NCBI GenBank assembly: GCA_017590115.1
Contig: JAGGNK010007448.1
Coordinates: 9,030,815-9,094,814, forward strand
Direction: 5' to 3'
Origin: Montifringilla adamsi
Lineage: Eukaryota; Chordata; Aves; Passeriformes; Passeridae
Length of the DNA stretch: 64,000 nt
Each line of letters opens with the position of its first letter. Positions within the stretch are counted from its first letter, which is position 1. The notes beneath the pieces are model-generated. The model did no database searches and was not told the DNA's origin. It saw only the letters and a program-made list of their open reading frames with translations. This document shows, one piece after another, positions 11,205 to 23,200 of this stretch. The position numbers and the translations under genes were made by a program.

Positions 11205-14200
11205 TTAACAGCCACTGATGAGGAGATCTTCAGCAAAATCATCCATTGTGTTCAGAAACTCCTGACAGGATGTACAGGCTGTATTTGAAGGCCACCACTC
11301 AATCCAAGTGCTGGAGTCCAAAGGATACTGGAATCTAAGAAGACAACAGAAAATTATCATTTTCTGCTAAGATTTGGGAAGGAAAATGTCAAGCAGAAAA
11401 AATATTACAATATGGAAATGCTGGCTCTGTGTTCACAATCCTGCTTTGAGTGAGCACATCTGATACCACACTGTGTGACTGCTGGTTGAATACTTTCAAA
11501 ATTAAATCAGTTCTGTGCCTCACAAGAATTATTACATACAAACACTTTAAGATTAAATCTCAGCACATCCTGGTGGTAAATGACTTACTTGAAGCTGTAA
11601 CCAATGCTTATCTTTAAGGCTTCTTTTCCCATGATCAAATACTGCTCTCCTGGGTTCAATTCAACTTCTGTGCAAGTCTTCTTTTTAACAAAGGTTATTT
11701 CACTATTTTTTTGAGCAAAAGCCTGCCCTGAAGTAAAAAAAAGAACAAAAAAACAATCCAGAATGGGACAATTACACAGAAAGAATTTCCAGTAATTTAA
11801 ATATTAGATAGAAAACACTAAAATGTTCTACAGTACTGCACAGCCAGGGGATCTCTTTGCCACTGTTCTATAACAGGGAAATTTAATTCTAAAAAACATG
11901 TCACTTACAAAAGATTTTTTCAATTAAATCTGAATGGTAAATAAGCCTTGTGCACATTAAACAATTATATTATAGCAATGTTAGGGAAATATGGGATGCT
12001 TAAACTCAGAGGACAAAGGAGTGAACATCAGCTTCAGTTCCTATGAACAACAGGTAAGACAGTGAGTGCCCAAGAGCATTCCAACTCCTTTCTCCCAGGA
12101 GCAGAAACACGGAACTCACCCCTTTTATAGAGGTCCAGAAGATTTGCAGAGTACTTCACAAAAAATCCCTCCTCACTGCGAGATAAGATGTTCACCTTAT
12201 AAACTGCAGAACGACACAAAGCAGAACCTGGTTATTCCTTGCTCCTACCATGCATCCTGAGTGTCTTAGAGATGCTCAGAGGGAGAATTTTGTGTCCCTT
12301 TGCAACCCTGATTTCTGGGAATGCAATGGTTTTAGGGGCAGAAAGCACTGGAAGTCCTTCCCACACGGAATCTGAGGGAAGCTGGGGGTAGAACTCACCT
12401 TTCTCTATGTTATGCCACTGGCAGCCACACTGAATTTCTAACCACTACAGCTATAATTCGAACAAGATGTTGTGCAGCAGCAGCAGCAGCAGCAGAGCAA
12501 ACAGGCAATTGAGAGCAGGGAAAGAGCAGTGAGAGCCCCATTACCATAAGCAGTGTCCCCCTGGCAGGCAGCCTCTCTCCTGCTCTCAGCAGTCACCGAC
12601 CGGCCGAGTCTCTCCTGGACTTTGCCACACTCAGCTAGAGGAGAAAGGGAAAGGCAGAGGTAAGAGAATGCCAGCACATGTTCCCACAGAAAACATGCAT
12701 TTCCATCATCCTGAATGGGAAATTTAACTGAGCAGCACCATAAGTAGGGGATTGCATGCTGGAACAGTGAATATTTAAAATACAAAATAATGCCCTCGAA
12801 CACCAGACCCAATCCAGTCAGACTTCCATGATCACACTGCACACAGCTTTAAATTTCTTTTTAATGTAAAACTTGGAGGGAAAACAGCTGTGTTCTTATG
12901 AGGATTTTTTTTCTTATGTTCAGCGTGGCTTTGTTCAAAGCACTACACTGCATTCTCCCACAAAGTAAAATGAAAAAACATCTTCAGATAAAGCTTACCT
13001 TCCATGCATTTGCATTCATCCCCTTCACACAATCTCACCAGTTTTTCATTTCCATAAGGGTTATAAAGTATGGTGCATCTTTTGTCTAGAAGATGCAGAA
13101 AGAAATAAAAAATACATGTAGAAAATCAAAGTCTAAGACGTCAACAGGGAAACTTGTTGAGGCAAAAGTCACCTGAGCTTCAAATAAAATGGAGTAACAA
13201 ATCTGTTAAAGACAGGAAAATGTAATTCTTTGGGAGGAATACAGACCTAAAAGGCAAACAAGGATGTGAAGAGCTGGAACACATACCTGGTGCATGATAT
13301 TCATACACAGTGAAGGTGGCAGGGTTCAGCATTCCAACCCGGAAAAGCTCACCGATCCTGAAGCCAACACACAGGAACTTGTGAGCTGGCACCTGTTTGA
13401 GAGACACATGAATTAAGGAGCTCTAAAGCAGGCAAAATTATTCCAAAGAGTAAAAGCAGTGCTTACAGTCAGGGAAGGGGTAACATACAGAGTCTATCTG
13501 CAGGAGAACATGCCCATCTTTTATCTCATAATCTGCTATCAGCTGATCAACTCCACTGGCAAGCTGCAGGGCACAGAAACAGATGAAGAACAGTAAATAT
13601 TACAGCTCTGTCATATAAAGCCAGTAAGGGAAAAACCATTCTTGAATACTTGCAGTAGATAAATCCTCAGGATTGGCCTCCACTCCACTGACCAGCCCTA
13701 TGTCCATGACAGCATGAGCAGAGCCCGACCGGGGCTCCCTGGCACTGGGCCTGTACCTGAATTAGATTAGAGCCACTATTAGTTAATTACAACTGAAATT
13801 AAACAGACCTGTTTGAATGCGATCCCAGAAAAACCTGAGGAAAATTCTGCCAACATTTAGGCCCCAGTAAACTCATAATGAAGCAAAATGGTCCAGATGA
13901 ATCCATTCAGATTTCTGCCAATACCACTCATGAAGAAGCATTTAATGCTTACGTTCCAGGAGAGCCCAAATATAACCTGAACACTCCTTCCCACAGAGAT
14001 CATGACCCCTGGCTCTAATTCAGTTCACACATGTACATAACAGTGAAGAAACAGACAGAGAAGATCAGGAGAGCTGATGGAATTATCAATAAAAACCCCT
14101 CACTCACTTACTTTGCACAAGCCTCCAGACGCCCCAGGGGTTCCCCCTCTCCTTTTATGCGACCTGTTTGTGGCAAGTGGAGACAAAGAATTTCAGAACT

Positions 14201-17200
14201 GTCCAGAAGCAGCAGCCCAAAACTCTCACAAAGCATTTTCACAGTTGGAAGGTAATTCTTTACATTGTTTTGGTGGCTGCTTTTATAGAAATTCATTATC
14301 TAGCCACAAACAAATGACATTTACCTCCTTGGTAATTCAGGTGAAATGACAGCTTTAAGGTTTAATGCAGTTTAGTGTGTGTTTGTATTGTTTAAACTCA
14401 GAATTTGGTTCTGTCCCCTGTTGTAATCGGACTAGAACCCTCAGTACTTTGTAGAACTGTAACCTCTCCCACTCCCCATCCTATTTCTTTCTTCTCACTT
14501 CCCCTCCTGTAAAACGTCTTCCACAAATGACTAAAAATGAACCTAACAGAAATAAATATTAATTCTATTCACAAAAAGGCAGTAATTTCAAACAGGGCTA
14601 AAAAAGCTTTTAGCAATTTCTTTTCCAGTTTTGCATTTAGAAAGTGGCAGAATTTATTTATTTCTTAATAAAAAAAACTACTCATAAAAAACCCAGGATT
14701 TTTTCCCCTCCCTCCCTTGCACTGATCTGAGTAGCAACATTAAAAATTATATTAACCCTTTACCATCATCTTTCTTAGGAACAATCTTCAGTTCAAAGTT
14801 ACAGGAGTCTTCAGAAGTACCAATTGTGTTATACACTGTCCTCACCTGCACACACACAAATAAATCAGACAAAACAGAAGCAGCATTAAACAATCCTCAA
14901 AACTGGAATAAAACTGTAAAAACTTACACTGGGAAGAACAGAAACAAGTCTTGCTTATTGGTAATATAAAAATACCAGCAAAGCAGAGCCAATAAATTAT
15001 CAGCATAGAAAGAAATGGGGAGTTCTTGAGCAAAAGCACAGCATATTAAGAAAAGAGAAATTCCACCTAAAAAACCTGGTGGCATTACTTACATTTACTG
15101 TAGCTATGCCAGTGCTGCTGCCAGTGCTTACATACAGATCATCTTGCAAAGGTGCCTAAAGAATTGGTGAGGAACAAGAAGTTGCACATTAATAATAAAG
15201 ATTAGCAACAATTCAGGTCAGCTGATCTGCTTGTCTTGCTTACATTTCTAACAGATTCTGCAGAAATATTAAATTTAAATTAATATTCAAATATATTAAA
15301 TTTACCAAGATGCTAAGAATTCTGGTTTCCCTTTTTAAAGCAATATAATTCACTCACTGTCACAGTTCTTCCCACGAAATTGTCTTCTGTCAGTTTAAAT
15401 AAGTTCAGGGCTCCACCATTCTTGTAGGACACTTTAACATCCATGTCCAAACGCAGCCGTTTGACAAGAAGGGAATATTCAGTCAGGGCCTCAAGGGCAT
15501 TAATAGTGTCCTGTCAGAAACCAGTCAAAAAGAATTAACTCCAGAGATTCTATTTATAAAATGTCAGTTTATTTTAATGAAAAGAAGTCAGATTTCCTAG
15601 AGACCAAGAATATCATGCCAATGGAGCCATGTGATGCTAATCCCATTCACAGGACTCTGATGTTGGCAGTGTGGTCATTTAATTGAATTATCCTCTTCAA
15701 ATGCTGATATCACAGAGTCATGGAATGGTTTGGGTTGGAAGGGACCTTAAAGCCCCTCTCATTCCAGGGTCACCTCCCACGAGACCAGGTTGCTCCAAGC
15801 TCTATCCAGCCTGGCCTGGAATGTCCAGGGATGGAAAAACATGTTTCAGATTTTGGTACTTAAAGAATGAGGACAAAATATGTAAAAGCACACCTGAGTT
15901 GAATAAAATCCTCCCCCATATCTCTGTTCTTCAGAGAGCCATTTGATGATGGGCTTGGCATAGTTTCCATCCCCTCTTAGCAAAGCAGTGAGCAAGGCAT
16001 AGGCTGTGGTTTCAACCATTTGTGCAGTGACAGAGCTGGGCATTGGCTGGTCTTCTGCCTTGAAAGCATCTTTCCAAAACCTGTAGATGGGGGGGTCACC
16101 TGCAGGAGGAGAAAAGGGTTCAGGTGCAAGCCCAGCATCAGCTCTGCTACACCAGGTGAGGCACTGCCCATCCAGGGCCAGGAAATGGGCAGGAGCTCAC
16201 TCTGCACCTATCAGGCATGGAAACCCACCTCTCCTACACTAAAACCCTGAGGTTTGCAAAGGGCTGAGTACAGATGTGGTACCTGTGACAAAGCCTCTCT
16301 CTTTGGGGCACTGGGGATGGAGCAGTACCTGTGACAAAGCCTCTCTCTTTGGGGCACTGGGATGGAGCAGTACCTGTGACAAAGCCTCTCTCTTTGGGGC
16401 ACTGGGGATGGAGCAGTACCTGTGACAAAGCCTCTCTCTTTGGGGCACTGGGATGGAGCAGTACCTGTGACAAAGCCTCTCTCCAGGGCTCTGGGGATGG
16501 AGCAGTACCTGTGACAAAGCCTCTCTCCAGGGCTCTGGGGATGGAGCAGTACCTGTGACAAAGCCTCTCTCCAGGGCTCTGGGGATGGAGCAGTACCTGT
16601 GACAAAGCCTCTCTCCAGGGCTCTGGGGATGGAGCAGTACCTGTGACAAAGCCTCTCTCTTTGGGGCACTGGGGATGGAGCAGTACCTGTGACAAAGCCC
16701 CTCTCCAGGGCTCTGGGGATGGAGCAGTACCTGTGACAAAGGCCTCTCTCTTCAGGGCAGAGAAGGTGGCCCGTGCCGCGCTGTGGTTGGGGTCCAGCAG
16801 GGCCAGCGCGTAGGCAGTGATGGCCATCGTGAAGGGGCTCTGGGCCAGCTGCACATTCTGCACCAAATAATGCCCTGCTCTGCTCCTGGCATCGTGGATT
16901 TTCTGAAAACATGGACAGCTTACAGCTCACAGCCATCACCCTGACCCTAAAGAAACACAGCTTCTCCGGCAGGACTACACAGATAGAGAATGTCTTCTAC
17001 AATAGCTTATAATGAATCCAGAAGTTCTTTGTTGTTCTTTTGCTGGCTTTGAAAGACAAAGACTAACAAAGCAAATAAATCTGTCAAACTGAAAAAAACT
17101 CTTGACTTAAAAAAAAAAAAAAAAAAAAAAGTTAAAGAAAAGGGAAGAAATGAGAAGCCCAGAACATGCTCGCTGGCAGAAATAAAAATAATCTTTACCT

Positions 17201-20200
17201 GAGTAGGACATATTTTCATTGACTTGTCAATTCCAATAATAGAAAATGCTGTGAGATACAAAGATTTTTCTTTAGCTTCTCGAGGTAATGTACCCTACAA
17301 AAACCAAATATTAAAAATAATGAAATATAAATAAAAATTCATTTAAATAAATAGAACTTCTCAGTGTTAAGTTGTGGAAACAAATAGAAATTCCTGTAAA
17401 AACTATCAGTTTAGTTAAACCTAAAAATACATTGACTCTTTGGAAGGTAATAGCTTATTTGTAAAAAAGAAAACAAGATATATGAAGTTATTAATAAGCC
17501 AGGACTATTAGATTATGAAATGAACCTAAACATTCTTTTTCTGAATATTAAGAAGTGGCAAGCAGCTACTTTTTGTGAGAAAACAGAAAGGTCTGCAAGA
17601 CTGTGCTGGGCTTTAAATGAATTTGGAATAAAGAGAAAAGTTTTTCTTGAACGGGTGTTTTGATGAAATACAGCCTAAAATTTGAAACACTTTATCTCCT
17701 GGTGCCTTCAGCTTTTATTGCCTAAGCACCGAAAAGGTTTGGGTTTCATACCTGCAGCTTCACTGGTTGGTAGTTTGAGAATTCATTGAATGACCCATCT
17801 GACATCTGACAGTTGTCAATCAGCCACAGAAGGGAATCACAAATAGACATTTGATCAAGATCAACGTATTGATTCACTTGTCCAAGAATCCTTAAAGCAA
17901 AAGCTGTCAACCTGCCAAGGGAAGCAAAGAGATCCTGCTTGTTTAGAGTGGCAGGTACTGCAGAGGGCACACACAAATTTACACTGCTTAGGATTCTGTA
18001 TCCTACACACTCCCATGGTTCAAAGGGATAATAATGAAGGTTAATTTTAAATTGACTTAACAAATAGGCAGTAACTACTGAAATCATTTTAAACCAGGAT
18101 CAATTCCCATGTTCCAGGGTAAGAACTCATTACATCCCAAAGCCATCTTGGTTGGTGTGGTGTGAATTGTGGACACAAAGAAAAGGTTTGGCAAGGGAAA
18201 GCAAGGAATCAAAAGGTATTATTCAGAGTTGTAAGCACTGCTTAAATCTACTGTCACACTCTTGTCTGCTGCTTACTGAAAATATGAAATAAGACTTTTT
18301 CCAACCCAAAGCCCTTTCAGCTCACCATGTGCTAGCTTGCCCATTCTTCCACATGCTGTAGGAGCAGTCAGCATTCCTGAAGGACGAGATGCTCACAATT
18401 CCTGAGGGATACATCAGGCACAAGGAAAGTTATGAGAATCATATTTGCAGATGTATCACCCTTCTCACTCAGCAAAAGATATCTACAACCCTGAAGCAAG
18501 AGAAGCAGCAGATTTTTCTACCTTCTTTCATCTTCCTCCTCATCTGAGTCCTGGAGCTCAGGGTCTCTGGACCCAGTAAATGCCAATTATCCGACTCCTC
18601 GAGGTAGCGGAACACGTAGAACACTGAGGCAATGCTCACCAGCTCGGCCTCTGCACTGCCCCTGGGCAGGCTGCTCAGCATCTGCAGGCCCTTGGGGCTC
18701 AGCACTGTGGCAATCACTTCACCCAGAAGATGTCCTGTGCAAGGAAAAGCCCCAAAACTGATTGAAACAACAGGTCGTGAAAGCGAATCCAAGGGCAGAA
18801 TCTATGAGCAGCCATTCTTTGGGAAGTGTTTAAATTTCTGCACTAAAGGGGACATGCAAAGCCTTCTCTCAAAAGAAAAAGGATAAATCAGATGAATTTA
18901 ATACAAAACAGGAGGAAAAGTACATATGCAGTGCACTAAAAGTTTCTATTTACCTTTTACACTGACGCTTCTGTCAATTTGTGTTTTAGGGACCAGATTT
19001 AGTGGGACTTTGTATCGAAATTCTTGTCGTCTCTTGATTGAACCTGAAATTGAAGATGTATGTATATCTATAAAATACTGCACAATCTAAACCAACAGAT
19101 GATTCAGCTGTAATTGACAGATTGAAAGTTACAGCTGGGAATTCAGCAACCAAAACTTGAAAACCAGAAATATTCCCAAATGCACAGGCAATCAACATCA
19201 AGCTTTAAAAAGGAGCAGGTGAAAACTCTTTATCTTTCTTTTGTTACCAAAAAATCTGATCTGGACCTAACTTTGTGGCTTCTTTGGTTAAATGAGAACA
19301 TATTCTGTTCTCACTAATAAAGCTGAGGAAAGCTTACAATCATATCACACTAAAAGATACATCTGAAGATTCCCCTAAGAAATTAATCCAAGTTCCCTTA
19401 AGCCAAGCAGGAAATCCTTGGGAAAGGCCATATTTGCAATATCTCAGGAAGGAGAAACTCCAAGTTTTTCACAGTATGAAAAATTTGATTATCAAGAATC
19501 AAGACCAGGAAAAAATAACACAAAGGCACATCATCAATTTTCTTACCATAAACACCCTGTGGATCCAGAGTGAAACCTGCATGGAGTTCTTTCTTAATGC
19601 CTTCTGGCTGGGATTATCATGAAGAAAGAGGCAGAAAATGGAAATATCTTTGTTTAATCAAATATATCAGCTGAAACAACAGGTTAAACCCACAGTATTT
19701 TTGCCTTCTTTTTCTGTAGTTGAGTTTGACCTAACTGTTGTACACAATTCTTGAGAAATTTTAACAAAATATTAAGGTTAAACCTTAGGAAAGGAAAAAA
19801 TCGTGTTTCAGTGAAAATCCAAACCAAACAACTTAGGATCAAGTACTCTCCTTTGCTTATAGTTCTAATCTATTTTTTAATACATGTAATCTTTCAGTTC
19901 TTATAATCAAGGTTTAAAAATTAGTGTACTCAAATACTCAGCCATTCCTTTTTCCACTGCACACACCTCAGTGAATTCAAGAACATTGTGTGATATTAAA
20001 ATAGAGCAAAATTTCTATATTGACTCAATTGAATCCAATTTGAAATTCAAAAATGCTAAAAAACATGGAGATTTTTTTCCTTACCATGACACGTAAAGTT
20101 TTAACTACAATTTCACTGTTCCTGGGGGTGAGCAATGTAAAACTGACAGTGTGAAGACCCAGTTCCAGCGGGAGGATCCGGAATGTAACCGCTGAGGAAG

Positions 20201-23200
20201 AACCAGCGTCCAGATTCTTCATTTTACAGCTCTGCATCCTCGACCCTGCACTGCCAGAATCTCCAAAGGTACAGATTCCATTTCCAGCTGCTATTTGAAC
20301 ACAGAACTGAAAGGTGGAGAGATTTTAATGTTTCATTTCCATGGCAGGTATGACACCAGAGAAATATCAAATCCTGTACTGAGCATTCTGTTACTGTAAT
20401 GCTATTTCTCTGTTTCTGGCTTAAGGACTGAAGAAATCCCATCCAAAGATCTTTTTATCCTGGATACTCCCAGGAAAAATGCTTTTTTTAGTTTATTATG
20501 TCAGTCCTTCCACAGGACTCATTAACACAAATTACCTTAATTGCAGAGGCTTTATGGTTATAAACGGATCCTTTTAACTCGATTTGCTCCCCTCGTACCA
20601 CGGAATAAGGAACATAAATGCTCAGGAAGATATCCTTCACAACTTGGATTTCCAAAGGTGCAGCAACACAAATACCTGAGAGAATTAAAAACATGAAAGC
20701 AGAGTGTCTCATCCACCCTTCTGATAAACAAGTTTGAAAAGGTCTTGACATACTTTAGTGATGATTTATGATTTTTCAGTACGTATTTTGGATAGTCCAA
20801 GCTTTTTAGAAGCTCCCAGGTTTTTGCTTCCTGATCCAAGCTGCTCTCACTACTCCTCACACCCCAGCTGACATGCCAGGTTCTTTGGGTTTCTTCTTCC
20901 CAAAGAAATTCTCTGCTTGGAATACCAAATCTCTTGGAAAATCTCAAGTCCCTGAACTCCAGGTAGCAAGACAATGTAAAGTTGTCCAGGGAAGAGTTAC
21001 TCAATATTTTTTCTTCTTCTTACTCTCTATGAGCCACTGTCACACACAAGACAGGCTTTGTTTTCCCAGCTACTGACACTCACAACATGACATGAAGTGA
21101 TTTACTTTCCCTAAAATACTTATTTTTGTTTTCTTTCCCTGTCTATCAACCAGAAAATGAACATTTTAGAACATGAGTGTCAAACTCGTTGAGAGGGTCT
21201 ACAAAGCTTCCTGATTCTTCAGCTCCAAACTAGCTGGGTTGCTACCTTTATCTGAATATTTACCTACCTTTATCTGAAATGCCAACACCTTGTACTTCCC
21301 AGGTGGTCAGTGAATCAGGCAAGGTGACAGACAGAGTCTTGGCCCTGTGTTAAAAGTGTTTTTACATTTATGCATTACCAATCACCATCTGTTAACAGCA
21401 CAGCTCTTCACCAGCAGCACTCTAAGAGAGAAGTTCTTAGCCAGAAAACAGGAATTCTGGATTTTGGTTTGAATAAACTTGGTTTTAGCAGATTTCACAG
21501 AAGCTGGTACTTAGCAAGGTCCAAAGTGAAAGGAAAAGTGGCTCAACAATCTGGGAACCACACAGCACAGGGAGAGGAACATGTTTGGATGTTTGGATAA
21601 GACTCCATTTCAGCACATGTCTCAGGTACAACTAAGTTACCCAGTTTACCTCAGTTTCACCATTTCCTTTCTATAAAGTTGATTTAAGAAAAGCAGTACC
21701 TTGGAGAGACTTGGTGAACTTCCCATAACCAGCTTTCAGGGAAGTAGCTCCGAACTTGTGCCTCATCCAGTTCCAAGAGAGCCTCAAAATCTGAAGAATG
21801 TAAATAAAGCAAGTAAAAAACCCTGATACAAAACAAAAGGTATCTAAATACCCTCAGTCAGAAATCTGTGTTCATCCCACCTCATCCATTTGCACATGTG
21901 AATACCTGTCCAATATCCTGACAGATCACCTTGTTAACAAGCAATTATAGGGAGATAATGGAAGACAAGGAATTTGGCACTCCCACAGATCTTTCCTGAG
22001 GTGTTACCCAGGCTGTATTGGGCCTGGGCAAAGGATTCAAATTTGGCATTCAAGTTTACTCTTAATAATCTCTGATCGGTGTTCTGCTTGTTCTAAACGT
22101 GGGTGAACAGAACAGAGAGCTCAACACAATAAAGAACTGCTCTCCTACCCCTCCTCAGGGATATATAAACAAAGCTCAGGGAGACTGGTCAAATTCTGTC
22201 TGGAAGAACCCTGGCAGGTACCAGGGAGGGGTTAATGGGTTCCATCACCTCTCCACCCCACTGTTCTGCTGGAGCAGGACACCCAGAGCTCTCATACTCA
22301 CGCATTCTGGCCAATATCAGGAGCTTGTTTGGCTCTTCCAGCCGCAGCTTGTTGGCAAATTCACAGCAATTTGTGAATGCAGAAATGCACTTCTGGTTCC
22401 TCCGAATCCTCTGAGCTCTCTCCCTGCAGGTCTCAGAGACTGGATAAGCTTTTACTCCAGCCATGCAGCAGTTCCGGGCTTCTGGGTCTCGGTATTTGGA
22501 CACTGAAATAAAAATAAAACAATTTGCTTCCTTGAGATGAAGTTTTTATTTCCAAATGGATGCGATTTTTTTTTTCCATAATGATATACATAGAAATATT
22601 TTAACACCTTCTTTGAGTATCTTTTCTTTGAAGTCAGACCGTTTGGTTCTTAGCAATTCATTGCAAGGTTCACCTGTGCAGAAAAATAAAAAAGCACACA
22701 CAACATGAACTTTTCTTGTAACAGCATTGTCCTCTTAAAAATAACTCCACAAGATCACATTCCAAATGCATGAAACTTTTTATGTTTGCTGTTTCAATTA
22801 CAAAGAAGCATTTTCATTTTGATTACAGTAACTGCTCCACAAGATGCTTTCCCCCCCTCAAAAAATCATCAGTATATGCATCCCCTTGAGTTCCAAGATA
22901 ATAACTGAGAATGACAGCGGAACATTTCAGAAAATGCACAGTTCCATGGGGACCACAGGGATGTACCTGCTTCCTCTGAGTCATCAGCATTTGCATTAGT
23001 GAGGAAGGTGAGCCCGGCCATCCTGAACACAGCAATGTTGTTCTGTCCTCCCCCAGCCCCACAGCCAAGGTCACTCTTCTCCAGCTGCAGCATGATCTGA
23101 GGAGAAACACACGTGCCATGCTACCAGGATGCCTCCAGAACACAGGCTGGAAGGGCTCTTTGTGAAACAAAGGAGATCACAGTCTCCACGGCTCCTTCAG

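Noticed and set aside
16279..16745. CRISPR-like array (regular ~45-bp repeats)
   Set aside because: The units are contiguous tandem repeats without unique spacers, inside a vertebrate intron.
16211..16939. 242-codon minus-strand frame over the C5 exon 28 array as a separate repeat protein
   Set aside because: It is the C5 exon 28 region read in another frame; the length comes from a stop-free minisatellite.
18522..18734. Loss of the thioester site in C5
   Set aside because: C5 normally lacks the C3/C4 thioester cysteine and glutamine; the SAEAEL sequence here is the expected C5 form, not a defect.
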